DNA from: an uncultured bacterium
Lineage (GTDB): Bacteria; Calescibacteriota; Calescibacteriia; Calescibacteriales; Calescibacteriaceae
NCBI GenBank assembly: GCA_938036315.1
Contig: CALHPK010000009.1
Coordinates: forward strand, 146,236 to 210,235
Length of the DNA: 64,000 nucleotides
Reading direction: 5' to 3'
Positions within the stretch are counted from its first letter, which is position 1; the number at the start of each line of letters is the position of its first letter. Positions 52,896 to 62,708 of this stretch are shown one piece after another. Position numbers and translations under genes: made by a program. The notes beneath the pieces are model-generated. The model did not search any database. It saw only the letters and a list, made by a program, of their open reading frames with translations, and was not told where the DNA came from.

Positions 52896-54350
52896 ATGAT
52901 AAAAAGTAGTATTCTTTTGGTTGAAGATGATTTGCAAGTAGCTGAATCTTTGAAGCAGATTTTATCTTCATATTTTGATGTTGAAATATCCACATCAGCC
53001 GAGCAGGCATACCAAATTCTGCAGGATAAAGATTTCTCTATCATTTTATCTGATCTGAAACTACCGGGGATCTCAGGGCTTGAGCTTCTGAAGAAAATAC
53101 GTGGCATCGGGCTTACAACACCATTCGTTATGATAACTGCCTTTGGAGATATCCCTACTGCTGTAGAGGCAACAAAACTCGGAGCTACTGATTTCCTACG
53201 CAAAGGAGATCTTGACCCGAAAGAACTTATCAATAAACTTCTCAACCTCCTTGAAGATTCAGATTTCGAATTCGTTTGCGGAAGTGAAAAAACTAAAAAC
53301 CTTCTTGCTATATCAAGACGTGTAGCAAAAACCGATTCGACAGTCCTGATACTTGGAGAATCCGGAGTAGGGAAAGAAGTCCTTGCAAGGTATATTCATA
53401 AAGTCAGTCCCAGAGCATCGCGACCATTCGTAGCAGTAAATATGGCAGCAATACCCGATACTCTCGTAGAGGCAGAACTTTTCGGATACGAAAAGGGAGC
53501 CTTCACCGGAGCGGAAAGAAGAAAACCAGGAAAATTTGAAATAGCATCCGGAGGAACGCTCCTACTAGATGAAATAGGAGATATGCCACTTCACCTTCAG
53601 CCCAAAGTTCTCAGGGTAATACAAGAAAAAAAAGTAGAAAGAATAGGCCAATCCTCATCAGCACCAATAAAAATCGATGTCAGAATAATATCCACAACGA
53701 ATAAAAATATAGAAAAAATGGTAAAAGACGGAACATTCAGAGAAGATCTGTTTTATAGATTGTCGGTAGTGCCATTAAAGATACCTCCACTAAGAGAGAG
53801 AAAAGAAGACATCCCCCCCCTCGTCAACTACTTTATTTCAAAATTATCACGAAAGTATGAGGTTAACATCTCCATCGAAGATAAAGCTCTAAAAAAAATT
53901 AAGGAGTATGATTGGCCTGGGAATGTCAGAGAACTTCAGAATGTTGTAGAAAGGGCTTTTATACTATCTTGGAGCGGAACAAAATATGTAACGATAACCT
54001 CGGATGCGATTGTAACTTCTGCTGATGAGATCAACCTGCAAACAGCAGGACATAATCAAGAAGCAAATGATAATCAAAACAGCATAACACCTGAAAATAA
54101 AAGAACTGACTTTACAAAAGCAATCCCAGAAGAACAACAGGAATTAAAATCTTGCATTCAGACTCTCAGTATAGATAACTTAAATATCAAAAATATGGAA
54201 AAGATCTTTATTATAAAAGCACTTGAGAGGACTGGCGGAAACAAAAGCAAAGCAGCACAACTTCTCGGTATAACTGTAAGAACCCTCCGAAACAAACTCA
54301 AAGAATTGAAATTAGAAGACAAAAATTCCCATCTCCCATCTTCTGAATAA
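52896..54350 (+). CDS. NtrC-family sigma-54-dependent response regulator
   Basis: 484 aa from the ATG at 52896 ([12 protein letters not shown]); the track start 40 codons earlier overlaps the divergent gene. The receiver domain has the acidic pair EDD and phospho-Asp in [10 protein letters not shown], though the usual conserved Lys segment reads FLRKGD. The AAA domain has Walker [13 protein letters not shown], the sigma-54 loop GAFTGAERR, Walker [12 protein letters not shown], and the [10 protein letters not shown] motif. A Fis-type HTH ends it ([20 protein letters not shown]). No histidine kinase is adjacent, so its partner is elsewhere. Confidence 0.94.
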   Translation: MIKSSILLVEDDLQVAESLKQILSSYFDVEISTSAEQAYQILQDKDFSIILSDLKLPGISGLELLKKIRGIGLTTPFVMITAFGDIPTAVEATKLGATDFLRKGDLDPKELINKLLNLLEDSDFEFVCGSEKTKNLLAISRRVAKTDSTVLILGESGVGKEVLARYIHKVSPRASRPFVAVNMAAIPDTLVEAELFGYEKGAFTGAERRKPGKFEIASGGTLLLDEIGDMPLHLQPKVLRVIQEKKVERIGQSSSAPIKIDVRIISTTNKNIEKMVKDGTFREDLFYRLSVVPLKIPPLRERKEDIPPLVNYFISKLSRKYEVNISIEDKALKKIKEYDWPGNVRELQNVVERAFILSWSGTKYVTITSDAIVTSADEINLQTAGHNQEANDNQNSITPENKRTDFTKAIPEEQQELKSCIQTLSIDNLNIKNMEKIFIIKALERTGGNKSKAAQLLGITVRTLRNKLKELKLEDKNSHLPSSE

Positions 54351-54413
54351 TTCAGATTCTCTTGTGCTTACTTTATCTCAAAACTCAGAAACCTCAGAGG
54401 TTAGGTCTTCTTT

Positions 54414-55271
54414 TCAAATTTCAAAGATCTGATTCACTTTTGATTTAATGTCCTGAGGTGTCCACATTTCTCCCCTGTTCGTGATTCCCTCGTTTGCTAT
54501 CACATGATATGTAAAAAGCTTTGTTCCATATACAGCTATCAATGAGCCATTTATGTTACGGGAGAGATCTGAGAGCAAGAAGGCAACCACTGGAGCTACG
54601 TGCTTGGGATGTAATTTCTCTTCGTCGCCTAAAGGTACACTTTTTGTCATTCTTGTTCTTGCTGTAGGAGCCACCAGATTTGCCCTTATGCCATATTTTG
54701 CAAATTCAACAGCCCAAGTTTTTGTAAGACCTATAAGACCAGCTTTTGCAGAAGCAAAGGCACACTGTCCCCAACCCCCTAATATCCCAGAAACAGAAGT
54801 CATATTAATTATCGAACCTCCTTCATTTTGCTCCACCATAACGCTTAAACACTCTTTGCCAATAAGAAATGCACCTATTAGATTCACCTTTATCACACTT
54901 TCAAAATCTTCATAGCTCATATCAAGCGTAAAGTTATCTTTCATATTCCCAGCACAATTTACAAGCCCATGAACTTTACCGAAGTTCTCAAGAGCTGTTC
55001 TGACCACATTTCTTGCCCCCTCCTCTGATGTTATAGAATTGTAATCTGCCACAGCTTCATAATTTTCGTTCCTGAGCATTTCAACAACTAAATCTGCAAC
55101 CGATGGATCTCGCCCTTTACCCTCCAGATCCGCCCCTATATCATTCACAACAACCTTAGCTCCAAGGCGAGCTATATATTTGCATATCTCCGAACCTATC
55201 CCTCCTCCTCCTCCCGTGACTATCACAACCTTTCCATCAAGTATCTTCTCTACTTTCCCGTTGTCAGGCAT
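54414..55271 (-). CDS. Short-chain dehydrogenase/reductase-fold protein lacking the catalytic Tyr
   Basis: 285 aa. The Rossmann motif VIVTGGGGGIG, the NAG-like VNCAGNM and the Ser strand IINMTSVSG are present. The YxxxK motif, however, reads FASAKAG: the catalytic Tyr is Phe (codon TTT, 54756-54758) while Lys is kept. GWGQCAF...GLIGLTKTWAVEFAKYGIRANLVAP is otherwise typical of MFE-2-like or FabG-like SDRs. It may be inactive, or use another acid. It is downstream of the glycosyltransferase gene (69 bases between). Confidence 0.88.
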   Translation of the reverse strand: MPDNGKVEKILDGKVVIVTGGGGGIGSEICKYIARLGAKVVVNDIGADLEGKGRDPSVADLVVEMLRNENYEAVADYNSITSEEGARNVVRTALENFGKVHGLVNCAGNMKDNFTLDMSYEDFESVIKVNLIGAFLIGKECLSVMVEQNEGGSIINMTSVSGILGGWGQCAFASAKAGLIGLTKTWAVEFAKYGIRANLVAPTARTRMTKSVPLGDEEKLHPKHVAPVVAFLLSDLSRNINGSLIAVYGTKLFTYHVIANEGITNRGEMWTPQDIKSKVNQIFEI

Positions 55272-55340
55272 ATTCTGTTATTAGCGAACTTATATTATAA
55301 AAAATTTTATCAAAAATCCACAAAATTTTTTGTGATACAA

Positions 55341-56489
55341 TTACAAATTTTCTCCATCGTGGTTCAAAAGCTTTATTAGTTTATCCCTTGCTCTTTCTAT
55401 GGAGAATTCCTCTTCTGCCGTTTCCCGGGCCATCTTCCCGACAGCCTCAATATCATAATCCGAGATTATTTTTAACATTTTCAATGAAAAAAGCTCTGGA
55501 ATATAGGGCTTTTCTACTACAAACCCATTTTTTCCATCCTCAAGAACTTCTGACACTCCATTGAACATAGATACCAAAACTGGAAGCCCCATACTCATTG
55601 ATTCGGCGCAAGTTGTTGAGAATGTATTATATATGCTTGGTCTGACAAAAAGATCAGCCACAGAGAAAAAGGGTCTAAGGTCATCTTGAGGTCCAACTTC
55701 AAGTACTTCAAACGGAGAATTTTTCAAATTTCTCAATACGAATTTGTAGTATCCGAAAGGTCTTTTGCCCGCTATCAAAATCTTCACATTTTTGTTTATC
55801 TTGTAATTTTTCATGTATTGCAAAGCTTTTACAAACCATAGAAACCCCTCACGAGCAAGTTTTGTTCCAGCTGAAAACATCATAATAAAATCATCTTTGC
55901 CAAACCCGAATCTTTCTCTCCACTCCTTCCTTATACTTCTTCTTAATTTAGGATTGTACTCCTTCAGATCCACCCAGTTTCTTATTATCTTGACTTGGTA
56001 CTTTGGTTTAAAGTACTTTTCTATCTCATTTTTTGCCATAACCGAATTTGCAACCACACATCCCACAAGACCATTATGAATAATATATCTTTCAATTTCT
56101 TCTGAGATAAATGTATACGGAGAGAATAAAGATAACTTTTTGAAAAACGGATAATATTTGAGAAGATGAAAAAAGACAGCCCTACAGGAACCTTCACCTG
56201 TAACATAAATATCGGAATCTCCTACAGGTCTCAAAAATGTTATAATTTTGTATCCTCTCTTTCGTAAATCCTTAGCTAACTTTTTTGTTGTAAGAAAATA
56301 AATGATGGGTGCAAGTGTTTTTGGTTTGTCCGGTGTTCTAAAATAATTTACCTTTATGTCAGCATCACAACTTTTCCTCGCAAAAATTTCAACCTCATAC
56401 CGCTGAGATAAAACTTTATACATATCATAAGTTATCTTCTCCATTCCACCAAATTTCCTAATCGACTCACATATGAACGCCAACTTCAT
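55341..56489 (-). CDS. Glycosyltransferase family 4 (WaaG-like)
   Basis: 382 aa, GT-B fold. N-terminal ESIRKFGGMEKITYDMYKVL and C-terminal RPSIYNTFSTTCAESMSMGLPVL with the acidic pair used to bind the sugar donor. The FSAGTKLAREGFLWFVKAL segment is like the LPS core glucosyltransferase WaaG. It probably adds a hexose to LPS core or a capsule glycan in the cytoplasm. No other glycan genes are adjacent. Probably cotranscribed with the SDR gene. Confidence 0.85.
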   Translation of the reverse strand: MKLAFICESIRKFGGMEKITYDMYKVLSQRYEVEIFARKSCDADIKVNYFRTPDKPKTLAPIIYFLTTKKLAKDLRKRGYKIITFLRPVGDSDIYVTGEGSCRAVFFHLLKYYPFFKKLSLFSPYTFISEEIERYIIHNGLVGCVVANSVMAKNEIEKYFKPKYQVKIIRNWVDLKEYNPKLRRSIRKEWRERFGFGKDDFIMMFSAGTKLAREGFLWFVKALQYMKNYKINKNVKILIAGKRPFGYYKFVLRNLKNSPFEVLEVGPQDDLRPFFSVADLFVRPSIYNTFSTTCAESMSMGLPVLVSMFNGVSEVLEDGKNGFVVEKPYIPELFSLKMLKIISDYDIEAVGKMARETAEEEFSIERARDKLIKLLNHDGENL

Positions 56490-56551
56490 AACACCTTCAT
56501 AAAAATTTTTGAAAATTTTTCACTTTTGCACAAAATACTAAAATTACAACT

Positions 56552-56980
56552 ATGAGCAGGGAAAGGTTTCCAAAACTTTTGTCAGAAAGCTTATCTAGGG
56601 AAATAGAAAGGGTATTTGAGGACTTTTTCCCTACATTCTCAGAAGAAAAAGGCTTCTATCCCCACCTTGATATAGCAGAAAGCGAAAATGAAATCGTGAT
56701 AAAAGCTGATGTCCCTGGTATGACCCAAAAAGATATCTCAATCGAAATACATAATGATCAACTTATAATAAGAGGAGAGAAAAAGGAAGAAGAAGAGGTT
56801 AAGAAAAAGAATATATACATATCAGAAAGAAGATATGGCAAATTCGCAAGAAGAATAACTTTGCCTGACTACGTTGACCCTGAAAAGACAAAAGCAAAAA
56901 TAAAAGATGGAGTACTTACCATAACTATACCCAAAAAAGAGGAAGTGAAACCTAAGAAAATCTCTGTCCAAATCGAGTAG
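56552..56980 (+). CDS. Small heat-shock protein (Hsp20/alpha-crystallin)
   Basis: 142 aa. The alpha-crystallin domain occupies residues 33-140: PHLDIAESENEIVIKADVPGM, ISIEIHNDQLIIRGEKK, YGKFARRITLPDYVD and the A-x-x-x-n-G-V-L motif KAKIKDGVLTITIPKKEE. An ATP-independent chaperone holding unfolded proteins. The L35-like gene starts 10 bases after its stop. Confidence 0.95.
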   Translation: MSRERFPKLLSESLSREIERVFEDFFPTFSEEKGFYPHLDIAESENEIVIKADVPGMTQKDISIEIHNDQLIIRGEKKEEEEVKKKNIYISERRYGKFARRITLPDYVDPEKTKAKIKDGVLTITIPKKEEVKPKKISVQIE

Positions 56981-56990
56981 AAATAGCAAA

Positions 56991-57191
56991 ATGCCAGAAA
57001 AACAAAAAACTTCAAAAACTTTAGCAAAAAGAATAAGTATCACCAAGAATAAAAAAATAAAGTTCTGGCATTCAAATTGGAACCATTACAAAACTGGAAA
57101 ACCTTCAAACTGGAAAAGGAAAATAAGAAAACCAAGTATAATAGATAAAAAAGGAATATACAAAACTGTTCTTGAGTCCTTTATCAGATAA
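56991..57191 (+). CDS. rpmI: Probable divergent 50S ribosomal protein L35
   Basis: 66 aa, very basic. KTSKTLAKRISITKNKKIKFWHSNWNHYKTGK-type layout matches L35 (KT...AKRF.vT..GKIK...a...H...K), and KRKIRKPSIIDKKGIYKTVLE matches its helical C-terminus. Length equals L35 (about 65 aa). The match is imperfect, and the gene is not next to infC or rplT as usual, but behind hsp20, so the call is moderate. A second, unlisted rpmI elsewhere would refute it. Confidence 0.6.
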   Translation: MPEKQKTSKTLAKRISITKNKKIKFWHSNWNHYKTGKPSNWKRKIRKPSIIDKKGIYKTVLESFIR

Positions 57192-57352
57192 CAGCAGGAA
57201 GAGATAACTTATTCTCACTATCTTATTGAATTTTCACATTGAGTTTATTGTTTTTTGTGTCGTAGTTGATTTTGGCAAGCAGACTGATCAGATTTATTCA
57301 CTAGCGAAGATTAAAATTATCTTAAAGTATAAATTATCTTTAAATTTGATCT

Positions 57353-57865
57353 ATGAGACAGCTTGGCTCAGGCGATGTAGTAGTACCAAATGACTTTATA
57401 TGTATAAGAGTTGGAGGTGAAACATATGCAGTAGAAATCGAATCTGTTGAAGGAGTGATAAGACTAAAAGAAGAAAAATCTATTCTGCCCTCTTCATCTC
57501 CACATGTAAAGGGGATTATATCACTGCGCGGAGAGGTTATACCACTTATCGACCTCGGATTGATGTTCAGCCAGAAAGATTCAGGAGATATAATAGGGAA
57601 GAAAGGGGTTCTTGTTAAAGTCTACCAGGATAAACCTCCGATATGCATACTAGGAGATGATGCTTTCATAATCTCCGGTGTTTCAAAACAGGCAGAATCT
57701 CAACCACCAAAAGTTGGAGTTAAATTCAGACAAGTCATAAAAGGAATAATAAGGGATGAAAAAAGCGGAGAAAATTTAATAATGATATTAAATCCAATTA
57801 AGGTATTTGAAATCCATCAAGAACTTTCTGGAATTAGATCAAAGCGCTCTGCTCAAGAATCTTAG
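57353..57865 (+). CDS. CheW-domain chemotaxis coupling protein
   Basis: 170 aa. The CheW fold is visible in FICIRVGGETYAVEIESVEGVI, LPSSSPHVKGIISLRGEVIPLIDLGLMFS (the most conserved CheW stretch) and GVLVKVYQDKPPICILGDD. It would link chemoreceptors to CheA. No cheA, receptor or other chemotaxis gene is adjacent. Confidence 0.88.
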   Translation: MRQLGSGDVVVPNDFICIRVGGETYAVEIESVEGVIRLKEEKSILPSSSPHVKGIISLRGEVIPLIDLGLMFSQKDSGDIIGKKGVLVKVYQDKPPICILGDDAFIISGVSKQAESQPPKVGVKFRQVIKGIIRDEKSGENLIMILNPIKVFEIHQELSGIRSKRSAQES

Positions 57866-58060
57866 AAATACTCAAAAATCCAAAAACCCACACTCAAAAA
57901 CCTATAAAAACTTATCATATTACCTCCGTAAATATGATCAATTATCCAATCACCTGACACAACCAACTTTCTATCTATTATTTAAAAATATATAAAAATA
58001 TAATATTCTAAATTTTCGTATCAGGACTCTTTTTTACTAATTTTGTATACAAAGCTAAGT

Positions 58061-61000
58061 ATGCTTCCGCTGAGACTTGAGATAGAAGGTTTCCTATCTT
58101 ATGGAGATAAACAAATTATAGATTTTGACAAACTCCTTAGCACATATGTATTTATAATACAGGGGAAAACGGGAGCTGGAAAATCATCAATACTAGATGG
58201 TATAACCTTCGCTTTATATGGAAAAATCCCCCGCTTTGGAAGAGAAAAAGTAGGAGAACTCGCTATAAACCATGGATGCAAAAGAGCAACGGTCTCACTT
58301 GAGATAGAAACAGAAGACACATCAGGCAGACAGAGAGTATACAAGATAACCAGAACTATCGAAAAGTATTCCCAAACCAAAAAAATCTCAGAATTGGAAA
58401 TAAAGTACAGATACCCTGAAGATAGCAACTGGTATAATGTCAGGGCAGGAAGTATAAACGAAAAGGAGAAAATCATAGAGGAAAAGATCATAGGGATACC
58501 ATATGACATATTTATCAAAACGGTGATTCTCCCACAGGGCAGATTTGCTGAATTCCTCCTTTCAACTCCTACAGAAAGAACCTTAATTATTCTAAAACTA
58601 ACTGGACTTGACGATAAAATAGAAACAATAAAAAAACATATCTCAGAAAAAATCAAAATTTGCAAGCTAGATTATGAAAAATATGAACTAAAAATTAAGG
58701 AACTAAAAGATATAACGCAAGATCTTGTAGCTAAAATCCAAGATGAAATCGACAAAATCCTACTACATCTCCATACAGAAGAAGATAAGATGCAAAAAAT
58801 AGAAACAGAACTAAGACAAAAGCAAATTCTTCATAACAATATCGAAGGTCTTATCAGTCTATTAGAAAAAGCTCTGAAAATCTTAAACAATATAGAAAGT
58901 AATAAAAAATTGATAACAAAAATCGAAGACGAACTCAAAAGAATTCATCTTGATCTTGATAAAACAAAAAATCTGAGAGACTTTCTCAGATCTTTTTTGA
59001 ACAGAATCGAAAACTCTAATATAGAGCAGATTAGAACCTGCACTGATGATCTTATTCAAATACTAAATAAACTTAGAGAGATCAACACCTCATTCATCAT
59101 AGAAGCTAAAAATCTGAAAGAAAAGATACTACGTATCTTGAACATAAATAATGAAAGATCAAAAATAGAAAATGATATAAAAAAAATCGAGAAAGAATTA
59201 CCAGCCATTACAATCGGGGAATCGGAACTACAAACCATCTCAAAAGCTTTGAGCACCTTGAAATCTATTCTCAGAGAGGAGGAAATGATCTTAGATGAAA
59301 AAACAAAAATTAACAATGACCTAGAAACTGCAATAAGTAAAAAATCAACATTAGAAAAGATAGTAGCAGAAAAGCGCTACGAATCTTTAAAAATACAGGA
59401 AGAGATTAATTCCCTTGAAAAGCAGATAGAACAAGCTTCTATAGAAGATATGGCCAACTCGATTAGATCAAAATTAAAAGACGAAGATATATGTCCTGTA
59501 TGTGAAAATACTTTCAGAATCAAAGAAAAATGGAAAAGAATTATGAATGGAAAATCAATTATGGAAAAGCTCAAAAATGAATACAGAGAAAAAAGTAAAA
59601 TACAAAGAGACATAGAAAACGAAATCAACTCAAAAGAAGGACAGATCAAAACATACATAGAAAGAATAAACGATCTGAAAATAAGAAAAGATGAATTACA
59701 AAAAAAATACGATAGAATATCAACTGAAAAAGAACAAACAATAAAGATAATATCACAATATACCGAAAATTCAAAAATTGAAGCTCTCCAAAAGTTCCTT
59801 ATAACAATCGAAGATCTTTTCATCGATCATAAAATCAAGGAGAATATGTTAAGCTCACTCATAGAAGAATTTGATCGATTAATCAAACTCAAAAGAAACC
59901 AAGAAACTCTCTACACAAAGCTAAAAGAAATTGAAAAACAAAATGAAGAATTCCATTCTGATATAAAAAATTCTTACATAAAACTTGGCAACATTCAAAA
60001 CCTTCTCGACTCTTTATTCACAACCGAAATAAATAAAATATTTCAGAGATTTACCTCAGCCCTGAACCAAATATCATCAGAAATCGAATCTTATATAAAG
60101 CTAATTCCACAGTTTGATGATGTTAAAGAGTACCTTCAAAATATCTCCGAAATCATCAATCAAATTGAACTCAATATTTCAGATGAAAAAATTTCATCTA
60201 TCAAAGATAGATTCGACTTATATTTTGAAGAAATCAAAAACTTGTGGAGAATTCCAGATTTCGAAAACATAGAAAAGCAGATCAATATAATAGAAACAAA
60301 AATACTTCAAGAAGTAGATCTCTTTGAAAGTTTTCCTAAAAATACAAAAAAAATAATCAATATTTTCTATGAGCTACGAAAACTCATAAATAATAAAGTT
60401 AGAGACTTTGAAAATCGATTTGAGACCTTAAACGAAAATTATCAAAATTTACACCTGAGAAGAAGTAATCTGGAATCAGAAGTAAAAATAGGGATAAAAA
60501 ACCTAAAAGAGCTGATTGATGCAATAGCAAAACAAAAAAGCAACATAGTTGGAGAAAATGAAATTATACCTGAAGATATAGAGAGACTATCAGACATACT
60601 CTCGAAGGCTAAAAATTCTCTGAACTCAGAAAAAGAAATTTTACTCAATACTATATCGGCAATTGAAAAGGAGAAAAATTCAATACTGAAAAAAATTGAA
60701 GAACTAAACATAGCAAAGGGGAAGAAACTATCTGAACTTGAGTTCTGTAAGGAGAAGCTTAAGGAAAAAGAAGAAGCTGAAAAAATACTTCCAAGCATAA
60801 CAAAAGAAATAGAAATATTGGATACAATCCTTTCAGATTTTACAGATGCAAGAGGCAAATTAGAATTGGACTTCAGAAATTACATCACAAGTTTCATAAT
60901 TGAGCAAATAGTAAGCTATGCCTCTGAAATTTTCGAGAAGTTATCCGGAGGCAGATATTCTTTTGAGCTTGTAAACAAAGAAATAAAAATAAGAGATTCC

Positions 61001-61315
61001 TATTTTAATGTTCTAAGAGAAACAAAAAGTTTAAGTGGTGGAGAAACATTCATAGCGTCTCTGTCACTATCATTAGGTCTTGCACAGTATATGATCGGTT
61101 CGGCAAAATTCAGATGCTTCTTTATTGATGAAGGATTCGGCTCACTCGATGATGAATCAATCGAATTAGTATCGGTAGCGCTAGAAAAATTAGCATCCGA
61201 AGGTTTCAGACTCGGAATAATAACTCATGTTGACAGCATGAAAAAGCTCGACTTCTTCTCAAAAATTCACGTTGAAAAAATAAATGGGAAATCTGTAATA
61301 AATTTACAACAATAG
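58061..61315 (+). CDS. SbcC/Rad50-family SMC-like ATPase
   Basis: 1084 aa from the ATG at 58061 (MLPLRLEIEGFLSYG); the track TTG adds six residues. Walker A GKTGAGKSSILDGITFALYG is near residue 35; the Q-loop PQGRFAEFLLS lies at about 165. Long coiled coils surround the zinc-hook CPVC near residue 478. The C-terminal lobe has the signature KSLSGGETFIASLSLSL near residue 990 and Walker B CFFIDEGFGSLDD. It works with the Mre11/SbcD nuclease in double-strand break processing, but no sbcD gene is adjacent in this window. Confidence 0.95.
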   Translation: MLPLRLEIEGFLSYGDKQIIDFDKLLSTYVFIIQGKTGAGKSSILDGITFALYGKIPRFGREKVGELAINHGCKRATVSLEIETEDTSGRQRVYKITRTIEKYSQTKKISELEIKYRYPEDSNWYNVRAGSINEKEKIIEEKIIGIPYDIFIKTVILPQGRFAEFLLSTPTERTLIILKLTGLDDKIETIKKHISEKIKICKLDYEKYELKIKELKDITQDLVAKIQDEIDKILLHLHTEEDKMQKIETELRQKQILHNNIEGLISLLEKALKILNNIESNKKLITKIEDELKRIHLDLDKTKNLRDFLRSFLNRIENSNIEQIRTCTDDLIQILNKLREINTSFIIEAKNLKEKILRILNINNERSKIENDIKKIEKELPAITIGESELQTISKALSTLKSILREEEMILDEKTKINNDLETAISKKSTLEKIVAEKRYESLKIQEEINSLEKQIEQASIEDMANSIRSKLKDEDICPVCENTFRIKEKWKRIMNGKSIMEKLKNEYREKSKIQRDIENEINSKEGQIKTYIERINDLKIRKDELQKKYDRISTEKEQTIKIISQYTENSKIEALQKFLITIEDLFIDHKIKENMLSSLIEEFDRLIKLKRNQETLYTKLKEIEKQNEEFHSDIKNSYIKLGNIQNLLDSLFTTEINKIFQRFTSALNQISSEIESYIKLIPQFDDVKEYLQNISEIINQIELNISDEKISSIKDRFDLYFEEIKNLWRIPDFENIEKQINIIETKILQEVDLFESFPKNTKKIINIFYELRKLINNKVRDFENRFETLNENYQNLHLRRSNLESEVKIGIKNLKELIDAIAKQKSNIVGENEIIPEDIERLSDILSKAKNSLNSEKEILLNTISAIEKEKNSILKKIEELNIAKGKKLSELEFCKEKLKEKEEAEKILPSITKEIEILDTILSDFTDARGKLELDFRNYITSFIIEQIVSYASEIFEKLSGGRYSFELVNKEIKIRDSYFNVLRETKSLSGGETFIASLSLSLGLAQYMIGSAKFRCFFIDEGFGSLDDESIELVSVALEKLASEGFRLGIITHVDSMKKLDFFSKIHVEKINGKSVINLQQ

Positions 61316-61323
61316 CAAGAACA

Positions 61324-62685
61324 TCAAAATCTCGAGGCAAAAAACAAAGATAAAGATACGTTAAAAAACCTCCCTCTTAAAAATCTCGGAACGAATGGAT
61401 CAGGTGATATATCTGGATTTATCATCAGGTAACCCGTCAGAGATAATCCCAAGGTTTTTGATCCGCCGTCAAAATCGAAAGCCACTTGAGGTCCAAATTC
61501 ATAAATTTTCTCCTGCAAGTCGTATCCTTCACCAGCCCATCTTCTCACGTAATGAAACCTCAGAGCTAAATACCAGCCTTCAAAATTTCTTATAAACTTC
61601 ACCCACAAATCATCCGAAAATGGACCGGCATGCTCCCCTGTGTAGTATTCAAGAACTCTCATGGGATACCCATGATGATCATAAAATGGTCTTATTTTAT
61701 TCGTCCAGGTATATTCCGCTACAAAACCAAATTTCCTTGTTCTACCTATTAAACCAACAATCCAGGCAACATCGGTAAATGACCAAGGTATAGGTAAACA
61801 TCTTTTGAGACTGACATCTTCAACCTGCCAACATGTAATTATATCATCTGCTCCATACTCAAAATAACCCCTCAGTTCATCAAAGTAGCCAACGCCGAAG
61901 TAGTTCAGTAAATCAGAGAAATTCACAACTCCAAAAACTTCTGCCATCTGATTTGTGTCTCTGGATAACCAGTAGTCAACACACTTTCGTTTCTCCAACT
62001 CATCTAGACCCTCACACAAGGCAGTAGCATTTTCGTATTTCGCAGTGAATAGATCGATATAATTTCTCAAACTCTTCGGGGAATAACCACCCTCTCCATT
62101 AAACATTATGGTTCTTGAAGCTCCAAATTTCAGAAAATATATTTCCCAGTCGAACCTCATAGGAATTATCTTGGGATTCCGGAAAGGATGTGTTCTATCA
62201 TTTACAAAAATAAGACCTGTCAGGAGATAAATACTTCCAAAACAAAAATCCCCCAAACAGGGAAGCTCCAGTTCTTTTATCTCAAATGATACAAAATCCT
62301 GCGGAGGGATATTATGTGATATAAGTAAAGAATTATGAATTCCGGGTCCAAGCTGAATCGTATCTCTCCCACCTGATACAGAGATAAATCTATATCTGAA
62401 CTGCGAGAGGAATCTATGAAGGTATAATGATTCTCTCTCGGGAGGATATGATATAAAAGGCTCGGAGATAATTCTTGTTCCAATTTTTTCATCGCCCAAT
62501 TCAATACCCACAAGGACAGAATTCTTGAAGTTAAATCCCTTTCTTATAGAAAAACCTTCAAACTCTGGAAACAGAATTTGATCCTGTATCCCAAGTCTAT
62601 CTTTGCCATTTCCTGAATAAAAAGTTACATTATTCCTCAGCTCAACGCTCACCTGCGAAATCAAGACAATAGCTATAGCTATCAT
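61324..62685 (-). CDS. Wzi-like capsule assembly outer-membrane protein
   Basis: 453 aa. A short signal sequence (MIAIAIVLISQVSV) is followed by a beta-barrel. The Wzi pattern is visible: ISYPPERESLYLHRF, FRYRFISVSGGRDTIQLGPGIHNSLLISHN, and FLKFGASRTIMFNGEGG. It ends LFFASRF with a C-terminal Phe. Wzi proteins help attach or organise capsule at the outer membrane. A Wza-like exporter is at 6060. It starts 23 bases after tsaB ends, on the same strand. Confidence 0.7.
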   Translation of the reverse strand: MIAIAIVLISQVSVELRNNVTFYSGNGKDRLGIQDQILFPEFEGFSIRKGFNFKNSVLVGIELGDEKIGTRIISEPFISYPPERESLYLHRFLSQFRYRFISVSGGRDTIQLGPGIHNSLLISHNIPPQDFVSFEIKELELPCLGDFCFGSIYLLTGLIFVNDRTHPFRNPKIIPMRFDWEIYFLKFGASRTIMFNGEGGYSPKSLRNYIDLFTAKYENATALCEGLDELEKRKCVDYWLSRDTNQMAEVFGVVNFSDLLNYFGVGYFDELRGYFEYGADDIITCWQVEDVSLKRCLPIPWSFTDVAWIVGLIGRTRKFGFVAEYTWTNKIRPFYDHHGYPMRVLEYYTGEHAGPFSDDLWVKFIRNFEGWYLALRFHYVRRWAGEGYDLQEKIYEFGPQVAFDFDGGSKTLGLSLTGYLMINPDISPDPFVPRFLRGRFFNVSLSLFFASRF

Positions 62686-62708
62686 ATTTGAATTACTTTA
62701 CTATTTAA

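Noticed and set aside
52829-53245. N-terminal 139 codons of the 389-aa minus ORF
   Set aside because: They lie opposite the receiver and AAA domains of the NtrC-type regulator and have shadow-like composition; the epimerase starts at 52828.
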